Of a stretch of DNA of 61,348 nt, positions 52,807 through 61,348 are shown in pieces. Location: positions 1 through 61,348 of the forward strand of contig CAJTSF010000012.1 of the NCBI GenBank assembly GCA_910578985.1, read 5' to 3'. Made by a program: the position numbers and the translations under genes. Position 1 is the stretch's first letter. The number at the start of each line of letters is the position of its first letter. Below the pieces are notes generated by a model. The model had not been told where the DNA came from, made no database searches, and saw only the letters and a program-made list of their open reading frames with translations. The DNA comes from an uncultured Odoribacter sp. Its GTDB lineage: Bacteria; Bacteroidota; Bacteroidia; Bacteroidales; Marinifilaceae.

Positions 52807-53178
52807 ATGGATCAGAATGCAGAAAACATATTGAACCAAGTGAAAGGAGACCTTTCCACTTATGCAGAAATGAGACTCCGTATTCTGAAACTCACCGCCA
52901 TCGAGAGGGCCGCCGGGATTCTGGCGACTCTCTCTCATGGTTTGATACTGGTGTTGTTCGGATTTTTTTCGGTGTTGTTCCTTTTCATGGCGCTCGGTTT
53001 TTTCCTGGCAGAACTGCTGGGAAGCATGGCGCTGGGCTTCCTCCTGGTGGGTGGCATCTACCTGTTGCTGACGCTGTTGTTTATCCTTGCACAGGGCACG
53101 TGCCGCCTGAAGTTGATGAATAAGATGATTAACGCTTTTCAGGCAAAAGACGATGACGACGATGAAAAGAAAGATTAA
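52807..53178 (+). CDS. Phage-holin-3-6-family membrane protein
   Basis: 123 aa from the ATG at 52807; the earlier in-frame ATG at 52771 overlaps the previous gene. Two hydrophobic segments at about 39-62 and 66-91 (VLFGFFSVLFLFMALGFFLAE, then GFLLVGGIYLLLTLLFIL) form a helical hairpin, with charged ends; C-terminus ends KDDDDDEKKD. Despite the family name, chromosomal copies next to YtxH genes are taken as stress-related membrane proteins rather than lysis holins. Confidence 0.75.
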   Translation: MDQNAENILNQVKGDLSTYAEMRLRILKLTAIERAAGILATLSHGLILVLFGFFSVLFLFMALGFFLAELLGSMALGFLLVGGIYLLLTLLFILAQGTCRLKLMNKMINAFQAKDDDDDEKKD

Positions 53179-53407
53179 CCTCAACTCCCCCCTCGGGCAA
53201 CTCCTCTTGGAGAAGCACGACCTCAAGCGTGCCTGCCGGGAAATGGAAAACCGCCTCAAGTCCGACTGGCATCACGCCAGCGAATATGCCTCCTACGGCA
53301 TCGACCGGCACCCCTGGCTCTCTCTCGGGTGGCAAATGGCACGCCCCTGGCTCTTACGCCGCCTCTGCTCATCCCTGCTCTCCATATTCCGCTCCTCGCG
53401 GAGGTAA
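53153..53407 (+). CDS. Small hypothetical protein, 84 aa
   Basis: 84 aa, basic (many Arg, Lys, His), with a possible membrane-binding Trp-rich patch (HPWLSLGWQMARPWLLRR). It overlaps the preceding gene by 26 bp; a second ATG at 53162 would shorten the overlap to 17 bp. A third small member of the YtxH-holin group; its function is unknown. Being short and overlapping it is less certain than its neighbours. Confidence 0.5.
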   Translation: MTTMKRKINLNSPLGQLLLEKHDLKRACREMENRLKSDWHHASEYASYGIDRHPWLSLGWQMARPWLLRRLCSSLLSIFRSSRR

Positions 53408-53426
53408 TTATGGTTCTCCGGGGGTC

Positions 53427-53481
53427 TGCCGGGGGTTCGCCCCCGGAAAACCCCCGGCAAACCCCTGCCAAACCCCCGGCA
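53427..53481. repeat. GC-rich repeats forming alternative hairpins
   Basis: TGCCGGGGGTT (53427-53437) can pair with AACCCCCGGCA at 53449-53459 or with the same sequence at 53471-53481, while CCGGGGG (53429-53435) can pair with CCCCCGG (53440-53446) around TTCG. The structures exclude each other. It sits after the last small gene and before an AT-rich leader. Confidence 0.6.
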
Positions 53482-53600
53482 TCACTCCGAAAAGGGAATG
53501 GGAATTTTCTTTCCGGACGGTTAACAATCGTGCATTATTAAAGAGATTATATTATAGTATAAAAATCGAGAAAACAGCGATTTTAATGAAATAAATTTCT

Positions 53601-53608
53601 TATATTTG
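53601..53608 (+). promoter_or_regulatory. Fimbrial operon promoter -7 element
   Basis: TATATTTG is an exact TAnnTTTG, in a strongly AT-rich stretch; transcription near 53615 would leave a 72-base leader before the DUF3575 gene. No clear -33 at 19-21 bp. Confidence 0.45.
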
Positions 53609-53686
53609 TGGCGTATTTTATGTTAAAACAGATGTGAATTGATTGTAAAAGATTGATATATAGAAGATTTAAATGTAAAAAAGAAA

Positions 53687-54274
53687 ATGAAAGTAGGAGT
53701 TAAAACAGTGTTGTTTTTAGCGATTTTTTTTCTCGGGCTCAGTGCCAGGGGGCAAAAAGTCGTGGTAAAGACAAACGTGCTTTACGATGCATTGTACACG
53801 ATCAATGCCGGCGTAGAGATCGGTTTGGCACCTCGGTGGACTTTCGACCTGTCTGCCAATTACAACGCCTGGACGCTTTCGCATGACCGGAGATGGAAAC
53901 ACTGGCTTCTTCAGCCGGAAGCCCGTTATTGGTTTTGCGATCGCTTTGCGGGCCATTTCGTGGGGGCGCATTTGTTGGGAGGGAAGTGCAATGTGGGGGG
54001 CTTGAAGAACCATTTCAAGTTTCTGGGCACGGATTTTTCCAATTTGAGCCGCCGGCGCTATCAGGGGTGGTTCCTCGGCGCGGGGGTGGCTTACGGATAT
54101 GCCTGGATTTTGGGTAAGCATTGGAATGTGGAGGCGGAATTGGGATTCGGGTGGATTTACACCCGCTACGACGTTTATCCGTGTGCCAATTGCGGGAAGA
54201 AGCTGCAGGAGGACAAGGCGCATAACTACGTGGGTCCCACCAAGGCGGCAATCAATTTGGTGTATACATTTTAA
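53687..54274 (+). CDS. DUF3575 outer-membrane protein of a fimbrial locus
   Basis: 195 aa. Signal peptide ending SARG-QKV. The beta-barrel body has the DUF3575 phrases TNVLYDALYTINAGVEIGL, WTFDLSANYNAW, WLLQPEARYWFCDRFAGHFVG and a Cys pair CANCGKK near the end, finishing NLVYTF with an aromatic last strand. DUF3575 genes commonly precede DUF3868 and Mfa1-type genes, suggesting a role in assembly or anchoring of fimbriae. It starts the operon. Confidence 0.82.
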   Translation: MKVGVKTVLFLAIFFLGLSARGQKVVVKTNVLYDALYTINAGVEIGLAPRWTFDLSANYNAWTLSHDRRWKHWLLQPEARYWFCDRFAGHFVGAHLLGGKCNVGGLKNHFKFLGTDFSNLSRRRYQGWFLGAGVAYGYAWILGKHWNVEAELGFGWIYTRYDVYPCANCGKKLQEDKAHNYVGPTKAAINLVYTF

Positions 54275-54285
54275 TTCATCAGGAT

Positions 54286-55710
54286 ATGGGTATGGATAAA
54301 ATCGTAAAAATATGGTGTTTCGCCCTGTTGGTGGCAGGTGTTGTGCCGGAGGCGGGCGCCCAGAAGATCATGGAAGAGAAGGTCACGGTGTCGAACCTGG
54401 CGGTGTCGCGGGCGGACAGCGTGTTGTTCGTGGCGATGGACGTGGATGTGTCGGGGCTGGATGTCAAGACCAACCGGGAGGTGATTCTGACGCCTTCGTT
54501 GCGGAAAGGGACGGACAGCCTGGCGTTGCCGTCACTGCTGATTGCGGGCAGGAACCGCTATTACCACCACCTGCGCAACGGGTTGCAGGACGAGACGATG
54601 ACATTGTACCGCCACGGGGAGGATTCGGTCATCGAATACCGCACGGTGGTGCCTTATGCGTCGTGGATGAACACGGCGATGCTGGTGGCGCAGAACGAGA
54701 CGTGCGGATGTTGCGGGGATTCCATTTCGGGAGGCGACGATTCGTTGATGACGTTGCGCCTGGAGCCGAAGGCTTTCGTGCCGGATTTCGCTTATGTGCG
54801 TCCGGAGGCGGAAGCGGAAAAGATTCGAGAAATGAGGGGTTCCGCTTATATCGATTTTCCGGTGAACCGCACGTATATCCGGGAGAATTACCGCAATAAT
54901 GCCGCGGAGTTGCAGAAAATACGGAATACGATAGACGTTGTCCGCAACGACAGCGACACGTATATCACTTCCGTGTTCATCAAGGGATATGCTTCGCCGG
55001 AGGCTTCCTGGGCGACCAATACGCGCCTGGCGAAAGGGCGTACGGAGGCCTTGAAAGAGTATGTGCGCAAGCTCTACGAGTTTCCCGACAGCCTGATGTC
55101 CACCGCCTATCAGCCGGAGGACTGGGAAGGTTTGCGGCGTTACGTGGATACTTCCGCCATGGCGAACAAGGCGGGCATCCTGGCAATCATCGACAACGAT
55201 ATGATTCCGGATGCCAAGGAATACGAGTTGAAGCTGCGTTATCCGGAAGATTACGATTTCCTGTATAAGCATGTGTATCCGGGCTTGCGCCATTCGGATT
55301 ATGTGGTGCAGTATCGCGTGCGGACGTACAGCGATGTGGAGGAAATCCGCCGCATCATGGTGACGGAGCCGCAGAAGCTCAGTTTGCGGGAGTTGTTCCT
55401 CGTCGCGCAGGATTGTGAGCCGGGCAGTGACGAGTATAACGAGGTGTTTGCGATTGCGGTGCGGATGTTCCCCGAAGATGAGACGGCGAACCTGAACGCG
55501 GCGAACACGGCGTTGCAGTTGCGGGATTTCCGGAATGCGGTGCGCTACCTGGAAAAGGCGGGCAGTTTGCCGGAAGCGGTCTATGCACGCGGTATTTTTG
55601 CCGCCCTGCTCCGGGATTACGATGCCGCGACGGCGCTGTTCAAGGAGGCGGCGGAGAAGGGAATCACAAAAGCGGAGGCTGCCATCAGGCAGATACAGGA
55701 AATCCGCTAA
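54286..55710 (+). CDS. DUF3868 domain protein with OmpA-like and TPR regions
   Basis: 474 aa. A signal peptide (cleavage after EAGA). Residues about 25-160 are the DUF3868 domain (KVTVSNLAVSRADSVLFVAMDVDV, quoted in part as VTVSNLAVSR), containing a CGCCG motif; about 205-330 is OmpA-like (VFIKGYASPEASWATNTRLA, KGRTEALKEYV); the end is TPR-like (NAANTALQLRDFRNAVRYLEKA). This is a standard partner of DUF3575 and Mfa-type fimbrillins, likely fixing the fimbria to the cell wall. It lies 11 bp after the DUF3575 gene. Confidence 0.82.
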   Translation: MGMDKIVKIWCFALLVAGVVPEAGAQKIMEEKVTVSNLAVSRADSVLFVAMDVDVSGLDVKTNREVILTPSLRKGTDSLALPSLLIAGRNRYYHHLRNGLQDETMTLYRHGEDSVIEYRTVVPYASWMNTAMLVAQNETCGCCGDSISGGDDSLMTLRLEPKAFVPDFAYVRPEAEAEKIREMRGSAYIDFPVNRTYIRENYRNNAAELQKIRNTIDVVRNDSDTYITSVFIKGYASPEASWATNTRLAKGRTEALKEYVRKLYEFPDSLMSTAYQPEDWEGLRRYVDTSAMANKAGILAIIDNDMIPDAKEYELKLRYPEDYDFLYKHVYPGLRHSDYVVQYRVRTYSDVEEIRRIMVTEPQKLSLRELFLVAQDCEPGSDEYNEVFAIAVRMFPEDETANLNAANTALQLRDFRNAVRYLEKAGSLPEAVYARGIFAALLRDYDAATALFKEAAEKGITKAEAAIRQIQEIR

Positions 55711-55747
55711 AAGCAATATGAAAAAATAGAAACATATAAAATAGAAC

Positions 55748-57733
55748 ATGATGAAACTTTGGAATTTGTTTGGATTTGGAGTGATTACTCTTGCGCTGGC
55801 GACAGGATGCAACAAACATCCCGAAAATTTGAATGGACCGGAAATCGAGGATGACGGCGAACCGTTATATGTGAGCATGAATCTGCAATTGCCTATGGCT
55901 TCTCCGGGTACGCGTACCGCAACAGGAGAAACCGATACCGAACCCGGGCAAGCTTATGAGAATACCGTGCGGAACGTGTTGTTGGTGCTGGCATCAAAGA
56001 ATGATGAATATATCGCGCACAGTGCGACCGGAAAAATCGTGACGGGAAATAATAATGCTTTGACTGTCACCTCTTCAATCAGCAAATCCTATTTGGGACA
56101 ATACTACAACAAGTACGGGAACGGCGAACAATTGAATGCAGGCAATGATGTTATCCGCTTGTATGCCTATTGCAATCCTCCGCAGGATTTGCTGGACAGT
56201 TTTAAAGTGGAAGAAAAGAGAGCAAGATGGACAGACTTCTCGTGCGAGGTGGGAGAAAAACAGACGGTGGTCAAGACCGAAGAAAAAGAGGAGGGTGCAT
56301 TGGATGGAAAAAACCAATCCATCTGGACGGGGAATTCTTTCCTGATGTCCAATACGGAAATCCATGAGGCAAAACTGCCCATCAGCTATAATGCTTGGGA
56401 AGAGTATGCCACGCAGTCGAAACCTTTCAAATTTATGGGAGGAGACCTGAATGCCGATGGAAAGTCGATCCCTGTCGAGCGTTCCGTAGCCCGTTTTGAT
56501 TTCAAGGACGGCAGCACGAATCCGGACAATGGCGGATTGGGAAACAATACATATGAAATCACCTCGACCGGAGCATCCAATGGAAAATTGAAAGTGCAGT
56601 TGTTGCGCATGTCCCTGGTCAATATGAGCAAATCTTTCTATTATTTGAAACGGGTGACCGAGGATGCTTCATTAACTTCGAAACGGATTCTTTGCGGGGA
56701 AGAGACCGTGAACAATTGGGTGGTTGATACGGATTGGGACAAACCGCACAAAAACCTGGGAAAAGGAGGACAAATGGATCCGACGACGTTGGAAACGTAT
56801 TATAATTTCTGTTTGTTCAACGACGAGGGGAAAATTGATGAGAGCACCCGTATGTTATGGAACAACCACCGTGTGGATCAGGTATTGAGCGGTGCAGATT
56901 TGGGGGGTGGGTATCGTATATGGCGGTATGTGACGGAAAATACGATACCGGGCGAAATGCACCAGCGAAGCGGTGCCTCCACCGGCATTGTTTTCAAGGG
57001 AAAGATTATGGCGGAAGGAACCGGGGACGATGCTGTCAATCCGGATCTTTGGAAAGCACTCAACGGCGAGTATGAGATCAAGCAAGTGGACGGAAAACCA
57101 ATCGGCTATGTGCAGACCCTGACTTATAAGAATGCGGCAGGCAAGGAGGAAACCAAATCCTATCCGATTCTGTATCTGTTTAATGATGTGCTGTATGTGG
57201 GTTGGAACCATCAAGTCAAGGAGGATGCCGGAACTGATGAAGGTTTACCGCTTTGGTCGGCTGTCTATAAAAAGCAGGGGGATGCCAAATCACCAGACGA
57301 CTGGTATCAGGAAGTGGTCCGCTTGTCTAACGAGGGGCAGGAGGAGACCGATGAGTTTACGAATGCCCTGAAAGAATTTCGCCGGGCAGCGACGGAAGCC
57401 GGATTCACGTTGTATCAGGCGAGCGTCGATGTGGAAAACACCACTGCCGACATAAGTTACGGTCCCGGTTACTATTGTTATTATTATTATTGGAACCGCC
57501 ATAATGATAACGGACGTCCGGGAACAATGGGACAGATGGAGTTCGGGGTGGTGCGGAACAACATTTATAAGTTGTCTGTGAACAAAATCAATTATCTGGG
57601 GCATCCGCGCCGCAGCGACAACGATCCGGAGCCTCCTACCCCGGAGACCCCGAATGAGGATGCCAAGGTCTATCTGGAGGTAGCGGTAAAGGTGAGAGAG
57701 TGGGTTGTTCGGGAAAATAATATTGAATTTTAA
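55748..57733 (+). CDS. Mfa1-type fimbria shaft subunit
   Basis: 661 aa. Lipoprotein signal ATGC with Cys21. The pro-segment ends near TR56 (SPGTRTATGE), where Arg-type proteases mature Mfa1 in Porphyromonas. The C-terminal domain has the Mfa1 phrases GYYCYYYYWNRH and MGQMEFGVVRNNIYKLSV, then a donor-strand-like tail KVYLEVAVKVREWVVRENNIEF. It is the longest fimbrillin here and the probable main subunit. It follows the DUF3868 gene after 37 bp and is itself followed by the broken Mfa2 gene after 3 bp. Confidence 0.85.
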   Translation: MMKLWNLFGFGVITLALATGCNKHPENLNGPEIEDDGEPLYVSMNLQLPMASPGTRTATGETDTEPGQAYENTVRNVLLVLASKNDEYIAHSATGKIVTGNNNALTVTSSISKSYLGQYYNKYGNGEQLNAGNDVIRLYAYCNPPQDLLDSFKVEEKRARWTDFSCEVGEKQTVVKTEEKEEGALDGKNQSIWTGNSFLMSNTEIHEAKLPISYNAWEEYATQSKPFKFMGGDLNADGKSIPVERSVARFDFKDGSTNPDNGGLGNNTYEITSTGASNGKLKVQLLRMSLVNMSKSFYYLKRVTEDASLTSKRILCGEETVNNWVVDTDWDKPHKNLGKGGQMDPTTLETYYNFCLFNDEGKIDESTRMLWNNHRVDQVLSGADLGGGYRIWRYVTENTIPGEMHQRSGASTGIVFKGKIMAEGTGDDAVNPDLWKALNGEYEIKQVDGKPIGYVQTLTYKNAAGKEETKSYPILYLFNDVLYVGWNHQVKEDAGTDEGLPLWSAVYKKQGDAKSPDDWYQEVVRLSNEGQEETDEFTNALKEFRRAATEAGFTLYQASVDVENTTADISYGPGYYCYYYYWNRHNDNGRPGTMGQMEFGVVRNNIYKLSVNKINYLGHPRRSDNDPEPPTPETPNEDAKVYLEVAVKVREWVVRENNIEF

Positions 57734-57736
57734 ATA

Positions 57737-58778
57737 ATGATGCGAGGGATGAAACGAGATATGATGTTACGTTGGACGGGGAGGGCTGTCGCCTTCCTAA
57801 TGCTCGTCGCCCTGTCTTCGTGCGAGAAGATTCGATGATTTGGAGGCATGCCCGCACGGAGTGTCCTTGCGTTTTGTGTATGACTATAATCTGGAGTTTG
57901 CCAACGCTTTCCCGAAAAAGGTGGATTGCCTGACGCTTTATGTGTATGATGCGGAGGACAATTATGTCGCCACGCATGTGGTGACGGCGGATTCCCTGCT
58001 GTCGGACGAGGATTGGCGGATGCAGTTGGAATTGCCGCAGGGGAATTATCATTTTGTTGCTTACGGCGGGTTGGCTTGCGAGAAGAGTTCGTTTTCCTTG
58101 GAGGAAGAACCTGCGCAGGGGACGCGCCGGGAGGATTTGCGTGCCTTGCTGGATGCGGATTGCCTGACGTCGGAGAATTCCACCCGACGGAACCTGCACG
58201 GGTTCTATTGGGGAGAGTTGAAGTTGGAGACCGCCGACCTGTTCCGGGAGGGGAAAGTGGAGATGATGAAGAACACGAACAATGTGCGCATCGTGATGCG
58301 GGATTTAGCGGGTGGTTCGTTGAATCCGGAAGATTATAGCTTTGAGGTGACGGATGACAATACCTATTTCGGGGCGGATAATTATCTGTTGCCAAGTGCA
58401 TACGGAGAGGTAACTTATATACCGTGGGCAAAGGGAGATATTCATTACGGTATTTCCGGTGATGTGTCGGTTTCCGGGGCGTATGCGGAATTTTCCGTTT
58501 CCCGTCTGATGAAACCGGATGCCGAAGCCGGGCGGAAATCTACGGAAGCGCGTTTAAGAGTGGTTGATAAGGAAGACGACAGAGCAATCATCGATGTGCC
58601 TTTGGTGGATATGCTGATGCTCTCCCGAAGCGATTATTACGCGGATATGGACGAGCAAGAGTTTCTGGACCGGCAAAGTGAATGGGAGTTACTTTTTTTC
58701 ATCGATAACGGTAGATGGGTGCAGGTCTGGATTAAGGTGCAGGACTGGATAGTCAAGTATAACAGAGCAGATTTGTAA
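57737..58778 (+). pseudogene. Mfa2/FimB-type fimbrial anchor, frameshifted
   Basis: A lipoprotein leader (ATG 57737, MMRGMKRDMML, VALSSCEKI, Cys codon at 57821-57823) runs in one frame and stops with TGA at 57836-57838. The mature Mfa2-like part begins in the next frame (DDLEACPHGVSLRFVYDYNL, then KKVDCLTLYVYD) and runs to 58778. The indel must lie at 57801-57835, because the second frame has a TAA at 57798-57800. EKI directly joined to DDLEACPHG is the family pattern, so one gene is broken, perhaps by loss of 2 bp near 57833. FimB/Mfa2 proteins anchor the fimbria and limit its length. A sequencing error is the alternative. Confidence 0.7.
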
Positions 58779-58783
58779 GCGTT

Positions 58784-60013
58784 ATGGGAAAGTCGGTATA
58801 TATCGTATTTCTGCTTGCGGCGGTTCTCGGAATGAGTTCCTGTCATGAGGGGAAGGACGTGGAGATAGCGACGAAGCCGGAGCCGGTGGTACTGAAAGTG
58901 AAGGTATCGTTGTCCGACTTGTTGCCGAAGACCCGGGCGGAAGGAGACAACAGTCCGTATGCCGTTGCCGCAAATGATAATGAAAAAGTACAGACGTTGC
59001 GCGTTATCGTGGTCAATTCGCGGAATGAGGTGGAGGGGAATGTGCATATTAATTTGATGAAGGATGGCGGGACACCTGTGGAGGAGCAGACCGTGATGAT
59101 GCGGAATATTGCGAGCAACGACACGAAAATGATTTATTTGATTGCAAATGAGGAAGCTACCCGAAAGTCACCCGTCAGCGTAGGAGATGTACCTTTGGTG
59201 GATTATGATTTCAATAAGATTAAGGCTGGTGGAAAATTCCCGATAGATGAATTGTTTGAATTGAAAATGCAACTGAATGAAAATTCCGACCATTTGTCGA
59301 ACGGGTTGAAGGGGGGGCTGCCGATGAGCGAATGCCACCGGGTGCGGATTCCCGTTGTGCCTCCGGATGCCCCGGGACGGGATGAGTTGGTGGGGGACGG
59401 TTTTTTCCTGCTGGATGAGAATGACCAAATCATAAATCCCGCGCCGGGAGCGGATGAGGAGATTTTCGGCTACCGGCAGACGCTGTGGATTACGCGGACG
59501 GCCGTGAAGTTCACGTGCGAGGTGACGAACAACCAGACGGCGGGTAGGGTGAAGTTGAAAGGATTGAGGATGCAAAAGATGGCGGGTGAAGCTTATTTTC
59601 TGCCCCGGGTGTTGGAGCGGGACGGGCATGAAATCAAGGAGTTTGCCGTGCCGGTGGAGACGATGGAAAATAACAAGCATTTTGAGTTTAAATATGATCT
59701 TTCCGCCACCGAGGAGTTGCAAAAAGGAAAGCCGTTTGTGTTGCCGCCGATTTATTTGCTGGAGGGAAAATATACGGACAAGAATGGCGTGAAAGAGGGG
59801 GACAATATCTGCAATTATCAGACGGCGCTTATTTTGGAAAGGGATGGAAAGCAGGATACGACTTCTTACATGTATTTGCCGAATTTGCCGGTGCTGCCGC
59901 GGAATACGCATGTGGTGCTCCGGGCAACCATCAATGACCCGGCGGATATTCTGTGGAAGGTGGATGTGGTGCCTTACGGGGAGGTGATTCTGGAGCCGGG
60001 ATTCGGAATATAA
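58784..60013 (+). CDS. Fimbrillin-like lipoprotein (minor subunit)
   Basis: 409 aa. The signal ends MSSC with Cys20 and the pro-segment has KTRAEGDNS, the Arg maturation site seen in fimbrillins. The body is beta-rich with LRVIVVNSRNEVEGNV, MIYLIANEEA and an RTAVKFTCEVTN strand, typical of FimA/Mfa minor subunits; it lacks the Mfa1 C-terminal tail. It follows the Mfa2-like gene after 5 bp in the same operon. It may be a tip or adaptor subunit. Confidence 0.75.
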   Translation: MGKSVYIVFLLAAVLGMSSCHEGKDVEIATKPEPVVLKVKVSLSDLLPKTRAEGDNSPYAVAANDNEKVQTLRVIVVNSRNEVEGNVHINLMKDGGTPVEEQTVMMRNIASNDTKMIYLIANEEATRKSPVSVGDVPLVDYDFNKIKAGGKFPIDELFELKMQLNENSDHLSNGLKGGLPMSECHRVRIPVVPPDAPGRDELVGDGFFLLDENDQIINPAPGADEEIFGYRQTLWITRTAVKFTCEVTNNQTAGRVKLKGLRMQKMAGEAYFLPRVLERDGHEIKEFAVPVETMENNKHFEFKYDLSATEELQKGKPFVLPPIYLLEGKYTDKNGVKEGDNICNYQTALILERDGKQDTTSYMYLPNLPVLPRNTHVVLRATINDPADILWKVDVVPYGEVILEPGFGI

Positions 60014-60031
60014 CGTTAAAAAAGGATGACG

Positions 60032-61348
60032 ATGAAACGGAGTATTTTATATGTTCTTTGGATGGGGTGGCTGCTGGGAGCGGTCTCCTGCACGGATGAT
60101 GAGATACGTCCTTTCGACGATGTGCCGAAGGGCGAAACGACGGTGCGCATGGCGGTGGAGTTCAATCCGCTGGCGGAAGCCTTGGCGGGGAGGACGCGGG
60201 CAACGGCGGGCGATGCGATCAAGAGCATCAACAGCCTGTGCGTGCTGGTGTATGATGTGGACGGGAATCGTCTGTTGAAAAAATATCCCTTGACGCCCAC
60301 GGACTACACATTGACAAATGAGAATAGGGATAAAGGGGACAAAGGTGTGGAGTGGAGCGACAAAGACATTGCCGAAAAGGTGACGCCCCGCGCGGAGTTT
60401 AAGCTGGAGAAGATGCCTTACGGGTATTACCGGATTTATGCGGTGGCGAATATGGGAGATATGGAGGAGTATGAGGAGGAAATCAAGACGGTGAAAGGGT
60501 TGAAGGGCATTTCGCTGACGTGGCAGGCGGATGTGGCGAAGAACAACCAGATGCTGGGGTATTTTATGCCGGAAGGGCTGTACACGGACAATGACGTGGT
60601 GAAAATCAACAAGCCGGGCATGACGTTGCGGGCAGGGGTGAAGCGGGTGGCTTCGAAGGTGACGGTGGCATTCGACGGCTCGAACCTGAACGAGGGGGTG
60701 TTTATTTATATCAAGTCTGTCAAAATCAAGGATATTCCGAAGAAGTGTTTTTTGGGGGATGTCAATAAGCCGGAAAGAGCGGAGGAGCTGGCGGACGGCG
60801 ATACCATCCGGTATGACCTGCAAAAAGACGGGGAGGGGAATGTTGGCACTGTGCCTTTCGATGAGCAATATCTGGCACGAATTGCCCGAGGGAAGCCGTA
60901 CCTCCCGTATAAGAAGGATGACCCCTATAAGCCGGACTTCCACACGGAGACCGAACGTTCGCTGTTCTTTTTCGAGAATATGCAGGGCGTGCACGAAAAT
61001 AACAATAAGCAGCAGGATGCGGACGGGGACGGAGAACTCGACCATCCCGGAACTTCACAGAAGCCGACGGATAAATACCGTCCGAAAGACGGGGTGCCGT
61101 GCGGAACATATATCGAGGTGGAGGCATACTATAACTCTGTTCATCCGGACCGGGTCGGTCACGGGGATATCGTTTACCGCTTTATGCTCGGGAAGAATGT
61201 GACGACGGATTATAATGCGGAGCGGAACCACCATTACAAGCTGACGTTGAAATTCAACAAGTTCGCCAACGATGCGGACTGGCATATCGACTATGAGGAG
61301 CAGGATCCAAGCATTCAGGTGCCGGAACCGTATTATATCTCCTACTTG
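60032..61348 (+). CDS. Fimbrial lipoprotein, DUF4906-like, cut by window edge
   Basis: 439 codons are visible with no stop; the C-terminus lies outside. The signal ends GAVSC with Cys20; a fimbrillin-type GRTRATAGD site follows at about 50-58, then SINSLCVLVYDVDGNRLLKK and YRIYAVANMGDM. The later part reads CGTYIEVEAYYNSVHPDRVG, then IVYRFMLGKNVTTDYNAERN and HHYKLTLKF, which fits DUF4906 proteins of fimbrial clusters as recalled. It begins 18 bp after the previous gene. Function is probably as a tip or adhesive subunit. Confidence 0.75.
   Translation, partial: MKRSILYVLWMGWLLGAVSCTDDEIRPFDDVPKGETTVRMAVEFNPLAEALAGRTRATAGDAIKSINSLCVLVYDVDGNRLLKKYPLTPTDYTLTNENRDKGDKGVEWSDKDIAEKVTPRAEFKLEKMPYGYYRIYAVANMGDMEEYEEEIKTVKGLKGISLTWQADVAKNNQMLGYFMPEGLYTDNDVVKINKPGMTLRAGVKRVASKVTVAFDGSNLNEGVFIYIKSVKIKDIPKKCFLGDVNKPERAEELADGDTIRYDLQKDGEGNVGTVPFDEQYLARIARGKPYLPYKKDDPYKPDFHTETERSLFFFENMQGVHENNNKQQDADGDGELDHPGTSQKPTDKYRPKDGVPCGTYIEVEAYYNSVHPDRVGHGDIVYRFMLGKNVTTDYNAERNHHYKLTLKFNKFANDADWHIDYEEQDPSIQVPEPYYISYL

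Noticed and set aside
52807..53178. Prophage lysis holin
   Set aside because: The holin-type family name is misleading here: no phage genes are near, and the YtxH neighbour fits the chromosomal stress group.

Overview
The window looks like chromosomal DNA of a Bacteroidales species (phylum Bacteroidota). The evidence is the atpDC-BEFHAG order of the ATP synthase genes, a MoxR/Bat aerotolerance operon, a PorT-type barrel, an M49 dipeptidyl peptidase with the HECLGH signature, an Mfa1/Mfa2-type fimbrial locus with DUF3575 and DUF3868 genes, and repeated promoter -7 elements of the Bacteroidota form TAnnTTTG. No rRNA, tRNA, CRISPR array, transposase or reverse transcriptase gene was seen.

Layout. 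1-1208: the end of an outer-membrane barrel gene and a leucine-rich lipoprotein. 1266-10587: a visibly AT-rich accessory block with Sel1/TPR proteins, orphan small genes, a helicase with a nested exonuclease, and a translationally coupled pair of secreted proteins of unknown function. 10718-18495: GC-rich core with a small conserved protein, a RelA-type synthetase on the minus strand, a very large exported protein and endonuclease III. 18496-22305: a second AT-rich stretch with envelope lipoproteins, ending in a formylglycine-enzyme-fold lipoprotein whose 3' end looks like the variable repeat of a diversity-generating retroelement. 22306-27288: cmk-ispH-pfkA-priA, tightly packed. 27410-35753: the moxR-bat operon, running directly into dnaX (35755-37475), whose long form needs a -1 shift on a run of ten A. 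37478-44384: an SDR enzyme (minus), porT, a FAD protein, HU, trmH, a secreted unknown and DPP III. 44406-45650: a DEAD-box helicase (minus). 45787-52462: ATP synthase. 52520-53407: three small membrane/stress-type proteins. 53687 to the right edge: a fimbrial operon with an assembly/anchor pair, an Mfa1-type shaft subunit, an Mfa2-type anchor broken by a frameshift, and two further fimbrillin-like lipoproteins, the last cut by the window.

The genes worth most attention are the possible retroelement target (21217-22041), the dnaX slippage site (36849-36858), the helicase-exonuclease (4453-7266) and the frameshifted fimbrial anchor (57737-58778). All functional calls rest on motifs read by eye; no database search was possible.
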